Assembly: GCA_963760375.1 (NCBI GenBank)
Contig: CAVXCS010000005.1
Span: 186,001 to 250,000, forward strand
Direction of reading: 5' to 3'
Length of the DNA stretch: 64,000 nt
Origin: Pelagihabitans sp963760375
GTDB taxonomy: Bacteria > Bacteroidota > Bacteroidia > Flavobacteriales > Flavobacteriaceae
The translations under genes were made by a program, and so were the position numbers. Shown here one piece after another: positions 8,490-17,002 of the stretch (position 1 is the stretch's first letter; each line of letters begins with the position of its first letter). A model generated the notes under the pieces. It was not told where the DNA came from, did no database searches, and was given only the letters and a program-made list of their open reading frames with translations.

Positions 8490-9308
8490 TTAAGAGCATC
8501 GTTCTTCCAAGCAGACCACATTTGCCGTCTCTATCTTGGAAAGTTCCTTAAGCTTGCCCGCTTCATAAAGTCCGGGCAGCGAATCCAATGGTGTCCCAAC
8601 AGGCGCTTCGTAATTGATAAAATCCTGGAACCGTATCCCCGATACCATTCTGGGATTATACGCACTTCTAAAGCGCACCCCACCACCACTGCTACTATAG
8701 CGATAGGCCAAATAGTGGATGTGTTTGGTGTCGGTGTCGATCCAGTACATGAATTCATCGTCATGGTCTTTACCGCCACCTTTTTGGTCGAAGGTGATTT
8801 CTAGGACATCATAATTTTTTTCTTTGATGGTGGTTTCCCCCGCATAGGTTTTGTTGACCGCCCTATCCCTTAATTTATAGGGAAGGGTGGCAAAATAGAT
8901 CACAGAATTCAACGCTTCGGTATATTTCGAGATTTCCTTCTGGGTCAATTCCGTTTGAGCACCGTTTATTTTTCTGCTGAACGTGCCGTTCTTAAGTTCG
9001 TCGAGAATGACTTTACCATTGTCGTCATGGCTCACCGAATAAACATAGCTGCCATGGTCATGGACAAAAGCATATTTTTTTTCCCTAAATTCAAAGGAAT
9101 AGGATGCGGTATGGTAAAGATTGCCACCATGGGCCCTAAATGTTTCCAGTAATAGCTGTTCCGCCTTTGGGAGTTTTTCCGCTTTGGGTTCGGATCCTTG
9201 TTTTTCTTCGACCTGTCCATCGGATCCTTTGGGGGTCGCTTTGTTATTGCAGGATATCGTGGCGACAGTAAAGCACAAGAACAAAAGTTTGTGTACGGAG
9301 TTCATCAT
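8490..9308 (-). CDS. DUF6503-like lipoprotein
   Basis: A 272-residue lipoprotein (core LLFLCFTVATISC, Cys20) with a Lys/Glu-rich linker to about residue 45. It then resembles a LolA/LolB-like antiparallel beta-sandwich: FRAHGGNLYHTASYSFEFR, a repeated beta-strand region, and YWIDTDTKHIHYLAYRYSS. This pattern fits the flavobacterial DUF6503 group of unknown function; some members are mislabelled as aldolases in databases. The ending KIETANVVCLEERC has a Cys pair that could form a disulfide. It is convergent with gldC and transcribed alone. Confidence 0.65.
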   Translation of the reverse strand: MMNSVHKLLFLCFTVATISCNNKATPKGSDGQVEEKQGSEPKAEKLPKAEQLLLETFRAHGGNLYHTASYSFEFREKKYAFVHDHGSYVYSVSHDDNGKVILDELKNGTFSRKINGAQTELTQKEISKYTEALNSVIYFATLPYKLRDRAVNKTYAGETTIKEKNYDVLEITFDQKGGGKDHDDEFMYWIDTDTKHIHYLAYRYSSSGGGVRFRSAYNPRMVSGIRFQDFINYEAPVGTPLDSLPGLYEAGKLKELSKIETANVVCLEERCS

Positions 9309-9453
9309 AATATATGGCGGGGCGCTTATCTTTTTCTGTTTCTTGAAATGCTGTCTTCTATGGCAATTAAGGCTTGGTTTTCACATGCATTCCGTCCATT
9401 TAGTTGTTGAAATACCTCAAAACTTACGGAAGCTTCTGCCGTTTTCATGCCGA

Positions 9454-11097
9454 TCATTGGTTTTCCGTTTCATTGGCTGCCCCGCCCATAGCAACGGTAA
9501 TCGGCCATCCTTCAAACTGTTGTGCATCTGTTCGGCTTACATCCGCATCACGGGGCCAGCATTCAAAAGTGGCGCTTTTATTTTTTTTGTCAAAACGAAT
9601 CAGACCATAACCTCCGCCTTTCGATGGACTTTCGGGATTGACGTAGGCATACATGCTTACCTTGTTGTTGAATCCATCGAGATAATCACCTGTCCAGGGA
9701 AGTGTGGTCTTGGTATTCGGATGTGGGCCCGCTTTTTCATCCTCGGGCCACCACCACCTGCTGTAATAGTCATTGACGATGGCCGGCACCACAAAGGCCC
9801 ATGGCCCATCGCCAAAATCATCGATGCCGTGTTTGATTACCGTAGCCAAGTGCTGGTCGCCTGCGATATGAATGGCATTCGCGGCCCGTATCAGGGTCAA
9901 AGCTTTTTTACGCCCCGACTGTGGCCAGCCATTGCTGTCCAGATCGGCATGGAGTCGGTTGTCCATACTGCCATGAATATGTGCCCCGCCACAAAAACCG
10001 GTCTGTGACAGCACCACTTTGGGCATCTCGGTATTTTGACTCCCCCAAACTTCCAGAAAACGTAGTTGTCGGTCGCCCAACAGCTGTAATCCCGGCAGAT
10101 CGATCGATGCCGGATCGTAATCGGGATTTCTGATATGGTCGGGCCTGGGCCCCTGTTGCGGGATTTTGCCCTCTGGCCCCGATTTGAATTTGCGGTCCTC
10201 CAAAATGGCAAAGTCCATTCCGCCTAGCGCCAAGTGGGTATAATAAACGCCTATGCCCTGTTCGATGGGGGTAGGTTCAAAGGGATCGGGCAAATGGGCC
10301 GTTTGGCAGCGCTCCACCATTTTGATATATTCGGGATGGTAACGATAACCCCCGTCCGGGCTTCCTTCCGAGGTGCTGACTTTGCCGTTCTCTCCCCATA
10401 GATTGCCCTGGCCGATGTCATGGTCGTCTGGGATGGTGATGCAAGGTCTATTGCGAAAAGTTTCCCTAAACTGTAAACCGAATTTGAGCCAAGCCGCCGT
10501 GTGTTCCGAGTGGTCGTAAGACTGGTCCCCTGCAAAAAAGATGAGGTCGGGATCCTGGTGGTTGATGTTTCGCACATATTGTTCGCGCATCCCGCGGTCT
10601 TTATTCGAATTACACGATAGGGCCGCGAGTACAATCTGATCTTTACCAACGGGATCCTTGCGTATCAAACCCTCGAATTCGGCATTTTCACCATGCCTCA
10701 GACGGTATTTTCTATTTTTTGAGGTATCCCAGGACTCAAGACGAAAAAGGGCCGACCACCCAAGGTCGTTCACTTTTTGGGTTTGCACCACCTTCCATTG
10801 CCCGTTGTCTTCCAATTCCAATTGCACTTCCCTGGGCTCATCGGGGTATAGGGGATACAATTGTGCGCTCAATTTTAAAGTGTTGTTCGAGACCGTATAA
10901 AGACCAAAAGCGATCACACTGTCGCGGGACACCTTTAAATCGATGATCGGATTATCGCTGCGATTCCACCAGTCGTTGGTCGCCAAGGTGTCGATATCCG
11001 AAAATGGGGCGATCATTGGAGGAATCGGTGCCTCCACTTTTTTGGCACAACATAAAAGCAGCCATGGGCATATCAGGGCAAACAGTATATTTCTCAT
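9454..11097 (-). CDS. PhoD-like alkaline phosphatase / metallophosphoesterase lipoprotein
   Basis: A 547-residue protein with a lipoprotein signal (PWLLLCC, Cys16 or Cys17). An N-terminal beta-sandwich (about 30-180) precedes a PhoD/calcineurin-like catalytic domain: AALSCNSNKD, FFAGDQSYDH, IPDDHDIGQGN and HIAGDQHLATV supply the expected metal ligands. The family hydrolyses phosphodi- and monoesters outside the inner membrane; the substrate is unknown. The start at 11097 gives the signal peptide directly; the frame extends to 11211 without one. It is divergent from the small gene at 11186. Confidence 0.85.
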   Translation of the reverse strand: MRNILFALICPWLLLCCAKKVEAPIPPMIAPFSDIDTLATNDWWNRSDNPIIDLKVSRDSVIAFGLYTVSNNTLKLSAQLYPLYPDEPREVQLELEDNGQWKVVQTQKVNDLGWSALFRLESWDTSKNRKYRLRHGENAEFEGLIRKDPVGKDQIVLAALSCNSNKDRGMREQYVRNINHQDPDLIFFAGDQSYDHSEHTAAWLKFGLQFRETFRNRPCITIPDDHDIGQGNLWGENGKVSTSEGSPDGGYRYHPEYIKMVERCQTAHLPDPFEPTPIEQGIGVYYTHLALGGMDFAILEDRKFKSGPEGKIPQQGPRPDHIRNPDYDPASIDLPGLQLLGDRQLRFLEVWGSQNTEMPKVVLSQTGFCGGAHIHGSMDNRLHADLDSNGWPQSGRKKALTLIRAANAIHIAGDQHLATVIKHGIDDFGDGPWAFVVPAIVNDYYSRWWWPEDEKAGPHPNTKTTLPWTGDYLDGFNNKVSMYAYVNPESPSKGGGYGLIRFDKKNKSATFECWPRDADVSRTDAQQFEGWPITVAMGGAANETENQ

Positions 11098-11185
11098 TAT
11101 TGAAGAATTTAGCTTTTTTATAGTAAGGAGTCTTGAGCGATGAAGACCAACCCCTTGCTTTAAATATAATGTTTTGGTCCTGATT

Positions 11186-11557
11186 ATGAACCCTGAAAAA
11201 TTGATTTTCATCTATAACGCAGATTCCGGACTTCGGAATGTACTGCTCGACGGTGCCCATAAAATATTCAGTCCAGCTACCTACGATTGCAGTCTTTGTG
11301 CCTTGACTTTTGGTGCATTTGCAGAAAATAAAGCATGGAAAAAATTCAGAAAGGAAACCGATCTGGACATGGAATTCCTGCACAAGAACGAGTTCCAAAA
11401 GGCCTATGCCTCAAAATTCGGTCATAAATTCTCGTTTCCCATCGTTTTGGTATCGTCGGCATCGGACTTTGAGGTTTTGGTCTCCACAGAAGAACTCAAT
11501 GCCATGGAACGGGCGGTTGATTTGATCGGACTGATTCATAAACGCACCGGCAATTAA
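11186..11557 (+). CDS. Conserved small protein of unknown function
   Basis: A 123-residue soluble protein starting MNPEKLIFIYNADSGLRN. It carries a C-x2-C motif (CSLCALTF, about residues 33-40) and a beta-alpha pattern (KFSFPIVLVSS) reminiscent of thioredoxin-like folds, but no firm family is recognised. ATG 11186 is preferred to the in-frame TTG 11174. It is convergent with engB, with 18 nt between stops, and divergent from the PhoD-like gene. Confidence 0.65.
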   Translation: MNPEKLIFIYNADSGLRNVLLDGAHKIFSPATYDCSLCALTFGAFAENKAWKKFRKETDLDMEFLHKNEFQKAYASKFGHKFSFPIVLVSSASDFEVLVSTEELNAMERAVDLIGLIHKRTGN

Positions 11558-11575
11558 GACCAATGCACGAGGAAT

Positions 11576-12190
11576 TCACCGGTTTTCCTTAAAACAATCC
11601 TGATTGACCTGATCGATATATTCCAAGAGGGCATCCCTTCCGGCACCGGTATCCGACGAAGTGATAAAATGCAGTGGGGTTTCTTCCCATACGCCATCCA
11701 ACATCTGCTGAAGGTAGAGGGATATGTTTTTTTCAATGGCCCTTGGCTTCAATTTATCGGCTTTGGTAAAAACAATACAAAAGGGAATGCCCGTCGTGCC
11801 CATCCACTCCATAAATTCCATGTCTATTTTTTGTGGCTCATGGCGGATATCCACCAAAACAAAGGTGCAGACCAACTGGGTTCGCTGTTCAAAATAATGG
11901 GTGATATACTTTTGGAAAGTTTTTTTGTCCTTTTTCGACACCTTGGCGTAGCCGTATCCCGGCAAATCGACCAAAAACCAATTGCCATTGATCTTAAAAT
12001 GATTGATCAGTTGGGTCTTTCCCGGTCGCCCGGAGGTTTTGGCCAGTCCTTTGCGGTCGGTAAGCATATTGATCAGGGAGGACTTTCCAACATTTGATCT
12101 TCCGATGAATGCATATTCGGGCAAGGGTTCGTTCGGACATTGATCAACGCTAGAATTGCTCATGATGAATTCTGCGGATTTTATTTTCAT
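11576..12190 (-). CDS. engB: Ribosome biogenesis GTPase EngB/YihA
   Basis: A 204-residue GTPase for assembly of the large ribosomal subunit. G motifs are in order: G1 GRSNVGKSS (30-38), G2 region GKTQLIN, G3 DLPGYG, G4 TKAD and G5 ITSSDTG. Length is normal for the family. It lies 30 nt downstream of the alpha/beta hydrolase gene and is probably co-transcribed with it. Confidence 0.96.
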   Translation of the reverse strand: MKIKSAEFIMSNSSVDQCPNEPLPEYAFIGRSNVGKSSLINMLTDRKGLAKTSGRPGKTQLINHFKINGNWFLVDLPGYGYAKVSKKDKKTFQKYITHYFEQRTQLVCTFVLVDIRHEPQKIDMEFMEWMGTTGIPFCIVFTKADKLKPRAIEKNISLYLQQMLDGVWEETPLHFITSSDTGAGRDALLEYIDQVNQDCFKENR

Positions 12191-12220
12191 GGAAATAGGG
12201 AAATTGTATTGAAATCGCGA

Positions 12221-12985
12221 TTAGAAGCCACGCTTTGCCAACCAAGCGTCCAATATGCTGTTGAATTCCTTTGGATGTTCCATCATCGGGGCATGGCCAC
12301 ATTTTTCGACCCAAAACAGGTCGGAATCGGGCAGCAGTTCATGGAATAGTTCGGCCACGTCCGGCGGGGTAACACGGTCTTCCTTGCCCCAGATAATACA
12401 TATCGGAGTACGCATTTTTGGCAGATCCTTCGCCATATTGTGCCTTATGGCGCTTTTTGCGATGGCCAAGGTACGGATCACTTTGTTCCTATCGTTGACC
12501 GTGGCGAAAACCTCATCAACGATTTCTTTGGTAGCCACTGCGGGATCGTAAAAAACCCCTTCAGCCTTCTTCTTGATAAACTCATAATCGCCCCGTCGTG
12601 GATAACCATCGCCCATGGCACTTTCATAGAGGCCCGAGCTACCGGTGATCACCAGGGCCTTTACCATATTTGGATAAAGTTTGGTATGTAGAAGACCAAT
12701 ATGGCCGCCCAATGAATTTCCCAACAAAATAACATCCTTCAGTCCCTTGAATTCGAGAAATCCTTCCAAAAACTTGGCGAACTGCTTGACATTGGTTTTC
12801 AGAAGGGGCATATCGTAAATGGGAAGTTCGGGAATCAGCACCTTGTATCCTTTTTTGGGAAAATGTGCGGTGACCCCTTGAAAATTGCTCAAACCGCCCA
12901 TAAGTCCGTGGAGTATGATGATAGGGAATCCTTCCCCTATCTCTATATACCTATATTTTCCTTCGGTGATCAATTTTTCGTGCAT
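12221..12985 (-). CDS. Alpha/beta-fold hydrolase
   Basis: A 254-residue cytoplasmic hydrolase. The oxyanion region is LHGLMG, the nucleophile elbow is GNSLGGH (Ser91), the acid lies in IWGKEDRVTPP and the catalytic His is in KCGHAPMMEHP. The triad is complete. The substrate is not predictable; similar proteins are esterases or C-C bond hydrolases. The start at 12985 (MHEKLITEGKYRY) fits the domain and lies 26 nt after a perfect -7 box. It leads an operon with engB. Confidence 0.88.
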   Translation of the reverse strand: MHEKLITEGKYRYIEIGEGFPIIILHGLMGGLSNFQGVTAHFPKKGYKVLIPELPIYDMPLLKTNVKQFAKFLEGFLEFKGLKDVILLGNSLGGHIGLLHTKLYPNMVKALVITGSSGLYESAMGDGYPRRGDYEFIKKKAEGVFYDPAVATKEIVDEVFATVNDRNKVIRTLAIAKSAIRHNMAKDLPKMRTPICIIWGKEDRVTPPDVAELFHELLPDSDLFWVEKCGHAPMMEHPKEFNSILDAWLAKRGF

Positions 12986-13011
12986 GTAGGGAAACTTCTG
13001 CAATTCGCAGG

Positions 13012-13019
13012 CAAATATA
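13012..13019 (-). promoter_or_regulatory. -7 promoter element of the alpha/beta hydrolase-engB operon
   Basis: On the minus strand the sequence is TATATTTG, an exact TAnnTTTG match, 26 nt before the ATG at 12985. Confidence 0.5.
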
Positions 13020-13135
13020 GGGATTTCCACAGAATACCGATGCAGTGATTATCAGTGATGAACATTTTTCCTGCTTTCATTTTTATGGGCTGGGAGCGCC
13101 AATTTGCCTTGACTTGTCTTAAATTTTCAAACAAA

Positions 13136-13160
13136 GTGGTAAATTGTGGTAAATTGTGGT
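13136..13160 (+). promoter_or_regulatory. Probable MraZ operator: three 10-bp-spaced GTGGT repeats
   Basis: GTGGT occurs at 13136, 13146 and 13156, each separated by AAATT, so the boxes repeat at exactly one helical turn. MraZ of other bacteria binds tandem TGGG/GTGG-type boxes at this spacing upstream of its own gene. The site lies just before the putative -7 box of mraZ, consistent with autoregulation of the dcw operon. Confidence 0.75.
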
Positions 13161-13171
13161 AATAAAATTTG

Positions 13172-13179
13172 TAGTTTTG
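13172..13179 (+). promoter_or_regulatory. -7 promoter element of mraZ / dcw operon
   Basis: TAGTTTTG is an exact TAnnTTTG match, 29 nt before the GTG start of mraZ and 11 nt after the last GTGGT box. A TTG at 13154-13156 overlaps the operator but is closer than ideal. Confidence 0.5.
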
Positions 13180-13208
13180 AGTTATTAAAGGAAAAACCAA
13201 CCATTTTA

Positions 13209-13682
13209 GTGATCAATTTCATAGGAACATATGACTGTAAGGCCGATACCAAAGGTAGGGTAATGTTGCCCGTTGCCCTAAAAAATCAGATGGCCCCTGT
13301 CATTAACGAGGGTTTTGTGATCAAAAGGTCGGTGTTCCAACCTTGTTTGGAGCTATACCCGATGGCCGAATGGAACCTGCTGATGCAGAAAATGAACAAA
13401 AAAAACCGCTTCAAGAAAAAGAACAACGATTTTATCAGGCGATTCTCCGCCGGTGTCAAAGTGGTCGAGATCGATGGAACGGGAAGGCTATTGATTCCCA
13501 AGAACCTTGTCGATATCGCGAGTATAGACAAGGATGTGGTGCTGAGTTCGGCCATCAACATCGTTGAGATTTGGGACAAGGACAGTTATGAAAAAGTGCT
13601 TGATGAAACCGCTGAAGATTTCGCTGCCTTGGCGGAAGAAGTAATGGGCGATGATGGCGATGGGGGGGATGATGTATCATAA
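13209..13682 (+). CDS. mraZ: Transcriptional regulator / division protein MraZ
   Basis: A 157-residue protein with two SpoVT/AbrB-like beta-hairpin repeats, each with the family signature (DTKGRVMLP near 14-22, DGTGRLLIP near 96-104). MraZ binds tandem repeats before its own gene and tunes the dcw operon. The GTG start at 13209 (INFIGTYDCKAD) is where family members begin; the frame extends upstream without homology and runs through the operator. The acidic tail (EEVMGDDGDGGDD) overlaps the rsmH start by 11 nt. Confidence 0.93.
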   Translation: MINFIGTYDCKADTKGRVMLPVALKNQMAPVINEGFVIKRSVFQPCLELYPMAEWNLLMQKMNKKNRFKKKNNDFIRRFSAGVKVVEIDGTGRLLIPKNLVDIASIDKDVVLSSAINIVEIWDKDSYEKVLDETAEDFAALAEEVMGDDGDGGDDVS

Positions 13683-14565
13683 CCCGGTTTTGCTGAAAGA
13701 ATCGGTTGAAGGGCTCAACATTGTTGAAAATGGAATTTATGTGGATGTGACTTTCGGCGGGGGAGGCCATTCCAAGGAGATATTGAAAAGATTGGGTGAT
13801 GGCGGTAAGTTGGTCGCGTTCGATCAAGACGAGGACGCATTGCAGAATACCATCAAAGATGAAAGGTTTACCCTCATCAATGAGAATTACCGATTCATCA
13901 AACAGTTTTTAAAGTTCTATGGCATACGAAAGGTAGATGGGATCTTGGCCGATTTTGGAGTCTCTTCGCATCAGTTCGATCAGCCCGATAGGGGGTTTTC
14001 GACTCGATTCGACGCGAATTTGGACATGCGGATGAGCCAACGAAACAAGTTGTCGGCGTACAAAGTGGTGAACAAGTACGGTTACGATGCCTTGAGAAAG
14101 GTCTTGTTCGAATATGGGGAATTGCGCAACGCCAATGCAATGGCAAAGGTGTTGGTAGAGGCTAGGGCCGAAAAACCCATTGGTACCACCTTGGAACTCA
14201 AGACGGTACTGGGCGAATTCCTGCCAAGGGCAAAGGAACATAAGATATTGGCGCAGGTGTACCAGGCAATCCGTATCGAAGTGAACCAAGAATTGGAGTC
14301 GATCAAGGAGTTTTTGTCACAAACGCCCGATTTGCTCGATAAAGGCGGAAGGCTGAGTATCATAAGCTACCATTCTTTGGAAGACCGATTGGTGAAACGC
14401 TTCATTCATATGGGGCAGTTTGAAGGGGAGCCGGAAAAGGATTTTTATGGCAACGTTGATGTCCCATTTAAGAAAGTTGGTGCCTTGATCGTGCCTTCCA
14501 AGGAAGAAATTAAAAATAACAACCGGGCACGCAGTGCCAAATTAAGGATTGCGGAACGGATATGA
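13672..14565 (+). CDS. rsmH: 16S rRNA (cytosine1402-N4)-methyltransferase
   Basis: A 297-residue SAM-dependent enzyme (formerly MraW) that methylates N4 of C1402 in 16S rRNA. The first residues are YHNPVLLKESV, the SAM loop is DVTFGGGGHS, followed by ADFGVSSHQFD and DRGFS. Family closing motifs SIISYHSLEDRLVK and NNRARSAKLRIAE are present. ATG 13672 is chosen (ATG 13669 is equally possible); it lies inside the 3' end of mraZ, so translation is coupled. Confidence 0.96.
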   Translation: MYHNPVLLKESVEGLNIVENGIYVDVTFGGGGHSKEILKRLGDGGKLVAFDQDEDALQNTIKDERFTLINENYRFIKQFLKFYGIRKVDGILADFGVSSHQFDQPDRGFSTRFDANLDMRMSQRNKLSAYKVVNKYGYDALRKVLFEYGELRNANAMAKVLVEARAEKPIGTTLELKTVLGEFLPRAKEHKILAQVYQAIRIEVNQELESIKEFLSQTPDLLDKGGRLSIISYHSLEDRLVKRFIHMGQFEGEPEKDFYGNVDVPFKKVGALIVPSKEEIKNNNRARSAKLRIAERI

Positions 14566-14673
14566 ACAGATAATGGCCATGCGGTCAATGGCCCAAGATC
14601 ATAGCGCAATTTGCCTTGATCGATGGCCTGAAATTATAAGGAACATAGGAATAAATAACTAACCACTTCAAGT

Positions 14674-15006
14674 ATGAAAAATGGAATTTTAGACATCTTA
14701 AAGGGGAAGTTTTTGGTGAGCGGGGACGCTCCCAAAAATTGGTTGTTCATCATTTTCACTTCTCTTTTGGCCACGGCAATGATCGCAAGTAGCCATAGTG
14801 CCGATAAAAAGGTCATCAAAATAGCCAATCTCAACGATGAGGTACAGGAGTTGAGGAGCCAGTTTGTTGATGTGCATAAAGATGTACAGCGACTCAAGCT
14901 CGAATCTACCATCAAAGCGACATTGGAAAAGAAGGAACTCTATGCTTCCGAAGTTCCGCCTAAAAAAATCAGGGTAAAATCAATCAACAAAGTCAGTGGC
15001 CGTTAA
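14674..15006 (+). CDS. ftsL: FtsL-like cell division protein
   Basis: A 110-residue bitopic membrane protein: a short cytoplasmic N-terminus, one transmembrane segment (about 23-42, WLFIIFTSLLATAMIASS), then a leucine-zipper-like coiled coil (VIKIANLNDEVQELRSQF). Position between rsmH and ftsI is diagnostic of the Bacteroidota FtsL-like subunit of the FtsQLB divisome complex. The 3' end overlaps the GTG start of ftsI. A 108-nt gap separates it from rsmH. Confidence 0.85.
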   Translation: MKNGILDILKGKFLVSGDAPKNWLFIIFTSLLATAMIASSHSADKKVIKIANLNDEVQELRSQFVDVHKDVQRLKLESTIKATLEKKELYASEVPPKKIRVKSINKVSGR

Positions 15007-17002
15007 CGAAAAAAACATAATGACCCGTTTATACCTGGTCGCAGCCTGCCTTTTTATTTTTGCGGCTGCGGTAATGGTCAAATTGGTGACCATTCAAACG
15101 GTCGATGGGGATAAGTACAAAGACCTCGCGCTGAAGCGTACCGAGAGGTTATTTACCATTGCCCCGAACCGGGGAAACCTTTATTCCGACGATGGGAGTC
15201 TGTTGGCAACTTCCGTGTCAAGATATACGATCCGTTTTGATGCCATGACCGTCAGCAAGGACGATTTCCATGAAAACCTGGTGCCCTTGTGCGACGCACT
15301 TGCCGAACTCTTCGGCAAATCCTCCTCCCAATATCAACAATTGTTCAGGAAAGCCAGGGAAAACAGAGATCGCTACGCCCTGGTGGCCCGCAATATCGAT
15401 TATTCGGATTATATCGCCGTGAAAGGCTTTCCATTATTCCGTAAAGGCCCGAACAAAGGAGGGCTGATCATAGAACAAAAAACGGTAAGGGAACACCCAT
15501 TGGGTAAAATTGCGGAAAGAAGTGTGGGCTATGAAAGGGTTGATGAAAACGGGTATTATACACGAGTAGGGTTGGAAGGGGCATTTGGTCAGTACCTCCG
15601 AGGCGTGGAAGGCAAGCGCTTGAAACAAAAAATCGCAAAAGGGCAGTGGAAACCTTTGGGCAACGACAATATCATAGAGCCCAAAGATGGCTATGACGTG
15701 TATTCGACCATCGATATCAACATACAGGATATCGCCCATCATGCCCTGCTGGGGCAATTGGAGCATTATAAGGCCGAACATGGCTGCGTGATCGTGATGG
15801 AAACCAAAACCGGGGCCATTAAGGCCATATCAAACTTGGGGAGAACCCCAGATGGTACTTATTATGAGCGCTTGAACTATGCAATCGGCGAATCGCACGA
15901 GCCGGGTTCAACCTTTAAGTTGATGAGTTTGGTCGCCGCTTTGGAAGATAAGGTAATCGATACCAGTACGGTGATCGATACCGAGAAAGGCCTATGGCGG
16001 ATCTATGACCGAACGGTCCGCGATTCGAAGCATGGGGGCTATGGTAAAATTTCGGTTGCGAAGGCATTCGAGGTATCATCGAATACCGCATTTGCCAAAA
16101 TGATACACAATGGTTATAAAGACAATCCGGAAAAATACGTGAATAGGCTGATGTCGATGAACCTGCATAGGGAACTGGGCCTCCCCATTAAGGGAGAAGG
16201 CAAACCGATCATCCGCTACCCTGGCGAAAAAGGCTGGTCTGGAATATCATTGGCTTGGATGTCACATGGCTATGAAGTGGCCATGACCCCATTGCAGGTC
16301 CTGACCTTTTACAATGCCATTGCCAATGATGGCGAAATGATCAAGCCAAGAATGATCAAGGAAGTCAAGGAATGGGACAGGACCATCTACAAGTTCGACA
16401 AGGAAGTGATCGATCGAAGTATCTGCTCAAAGGAAACCGCCACCATGGTCAAGGACCTGATGAAAAAAGTGGTAGTGAGCAAAATAGGAACGGGCCATGG
16501 CCTTTATTCCCCAAACTTTTCAATGGCCGGTAAAACAGGTACGGCCCAAAAGAACTATGCATCGAAAGACCCGGATAAACTGAGGTATATTTCAACCTTT
16601 GCAGGATACTTTCCTGCCGAGGATCCCAAATATTCCTGTATCGTGGTAATCCATGAACCCGATAAAAGTGTGGGTTATTATGGTGCCGACGTATCTGGTC
16701 CGGTCTTCAAATCCGTGGCACAGAAAATCTATACCAATTCACCCCTGACCGATGAGGTAGACTTTCCAAAAATGAGCATCGCGCAGCTCGACAAGGAATT
16801 TGATAAATATTATGCCGATGCCAGAAACAAGTATCTCAAGGTGCCCAATGTTAAAGGCATGAGTGGTATGGATGCCATTTCAATTTTGGAAAACCTGGGC
16901 ATCAAGGTGGAAGTCAAAGGCAATGGAAAAGTTAAAAAGCAGTCGGTTTCCCAGGGGACCGATATAAATAAGGTAGTCAAAATCGTATTGGAACTTTCAT
17001 GA
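14996..17002 (+). CDS. ftsI: Septal penicillin-binding protein (FtsI/PBP3 transpeptidase)
   Basis: A 668-residue class B PBP that cross-links septal peptidoglycan. It has an N-terminal transmembrane anchor (about 11-30), a PBP dimerisation domain, and a transpeptidase domain with SxxK as STFK (in EPGSTFKLMSL), SxN as SSN (SSNTAFAKM) and KTG in MAGKTGTAQ. A C-terminal PASTA domain (VPNVKGMSGMDAISILENLG) follows. The GTG start at 14996 overlaps ftsL by 11 nt; the stop overlaps the murE ATG in an ATGA junction. Confidence 0.95.
   Translation: MAVNEKNIMTRLYLVAACLFIFAAAVMVKLVTIQTVDGDKYKDLALKRTERLFTIAPNRGNLYSDDGSLLATSVSRYTIRFDAMTVSKDDFHENLVPLCDALAELFGKSSSQYQQLFRKARENRDRYALVARNIDYSDYIAVKGFPLFRKGPNKGGLIIEQKTVREHPLGKIAERSVGYERVDENGYYTRVGLEGAFGQYLRGVEGKRLKQKIAKGQWKPLGNDNIIEPKDGYDVYSTIDINIQDIAHHALLGQLEHYKAEHGCVIVMETKTGAIKAISNLGRTPDGTYYERLNYAIGESHEPGSTFKLMSLVAALEDKVIDTSTVIDTEKGLWRIYDRTVRDSKHGGYGKISVAKAFEVSSNTAFAKMIHNGYKDNPEKYVNRLMSMNLHRELGLPIKGEGKPIIRYPGEKGWSGISLAWMSHGYEVAMTPLQVLTFYNAIANDGEMIKPRMIKEVKEWDRTIYKFDKEVIDRSICSKETATMVKDLMKKVVVSKIGTGHGLYSPNFSMAGKTGTAQKNYASKDPDKLRYISTFAGYFPAEDPKYSCIVVIHEPDKSVGYYGADVSGPVFKSVAQKIYTNSPLTDEVDFPKMSIAQLDKEFDKYYADARNKYLKVPNVKGMSGMDAISILENLGIKVEVKGNGKVKKQSVSQGTDINKVVKIVLELS

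Noticed and set aside
9121..10008. 295-residue plus-strand ORF antisense to the DUF6503-like and PhoD-like genes
   Set aside because: The opposite strand carries clear lipoprotein signals and phosphatase motifs; this frame has no recognisable features.
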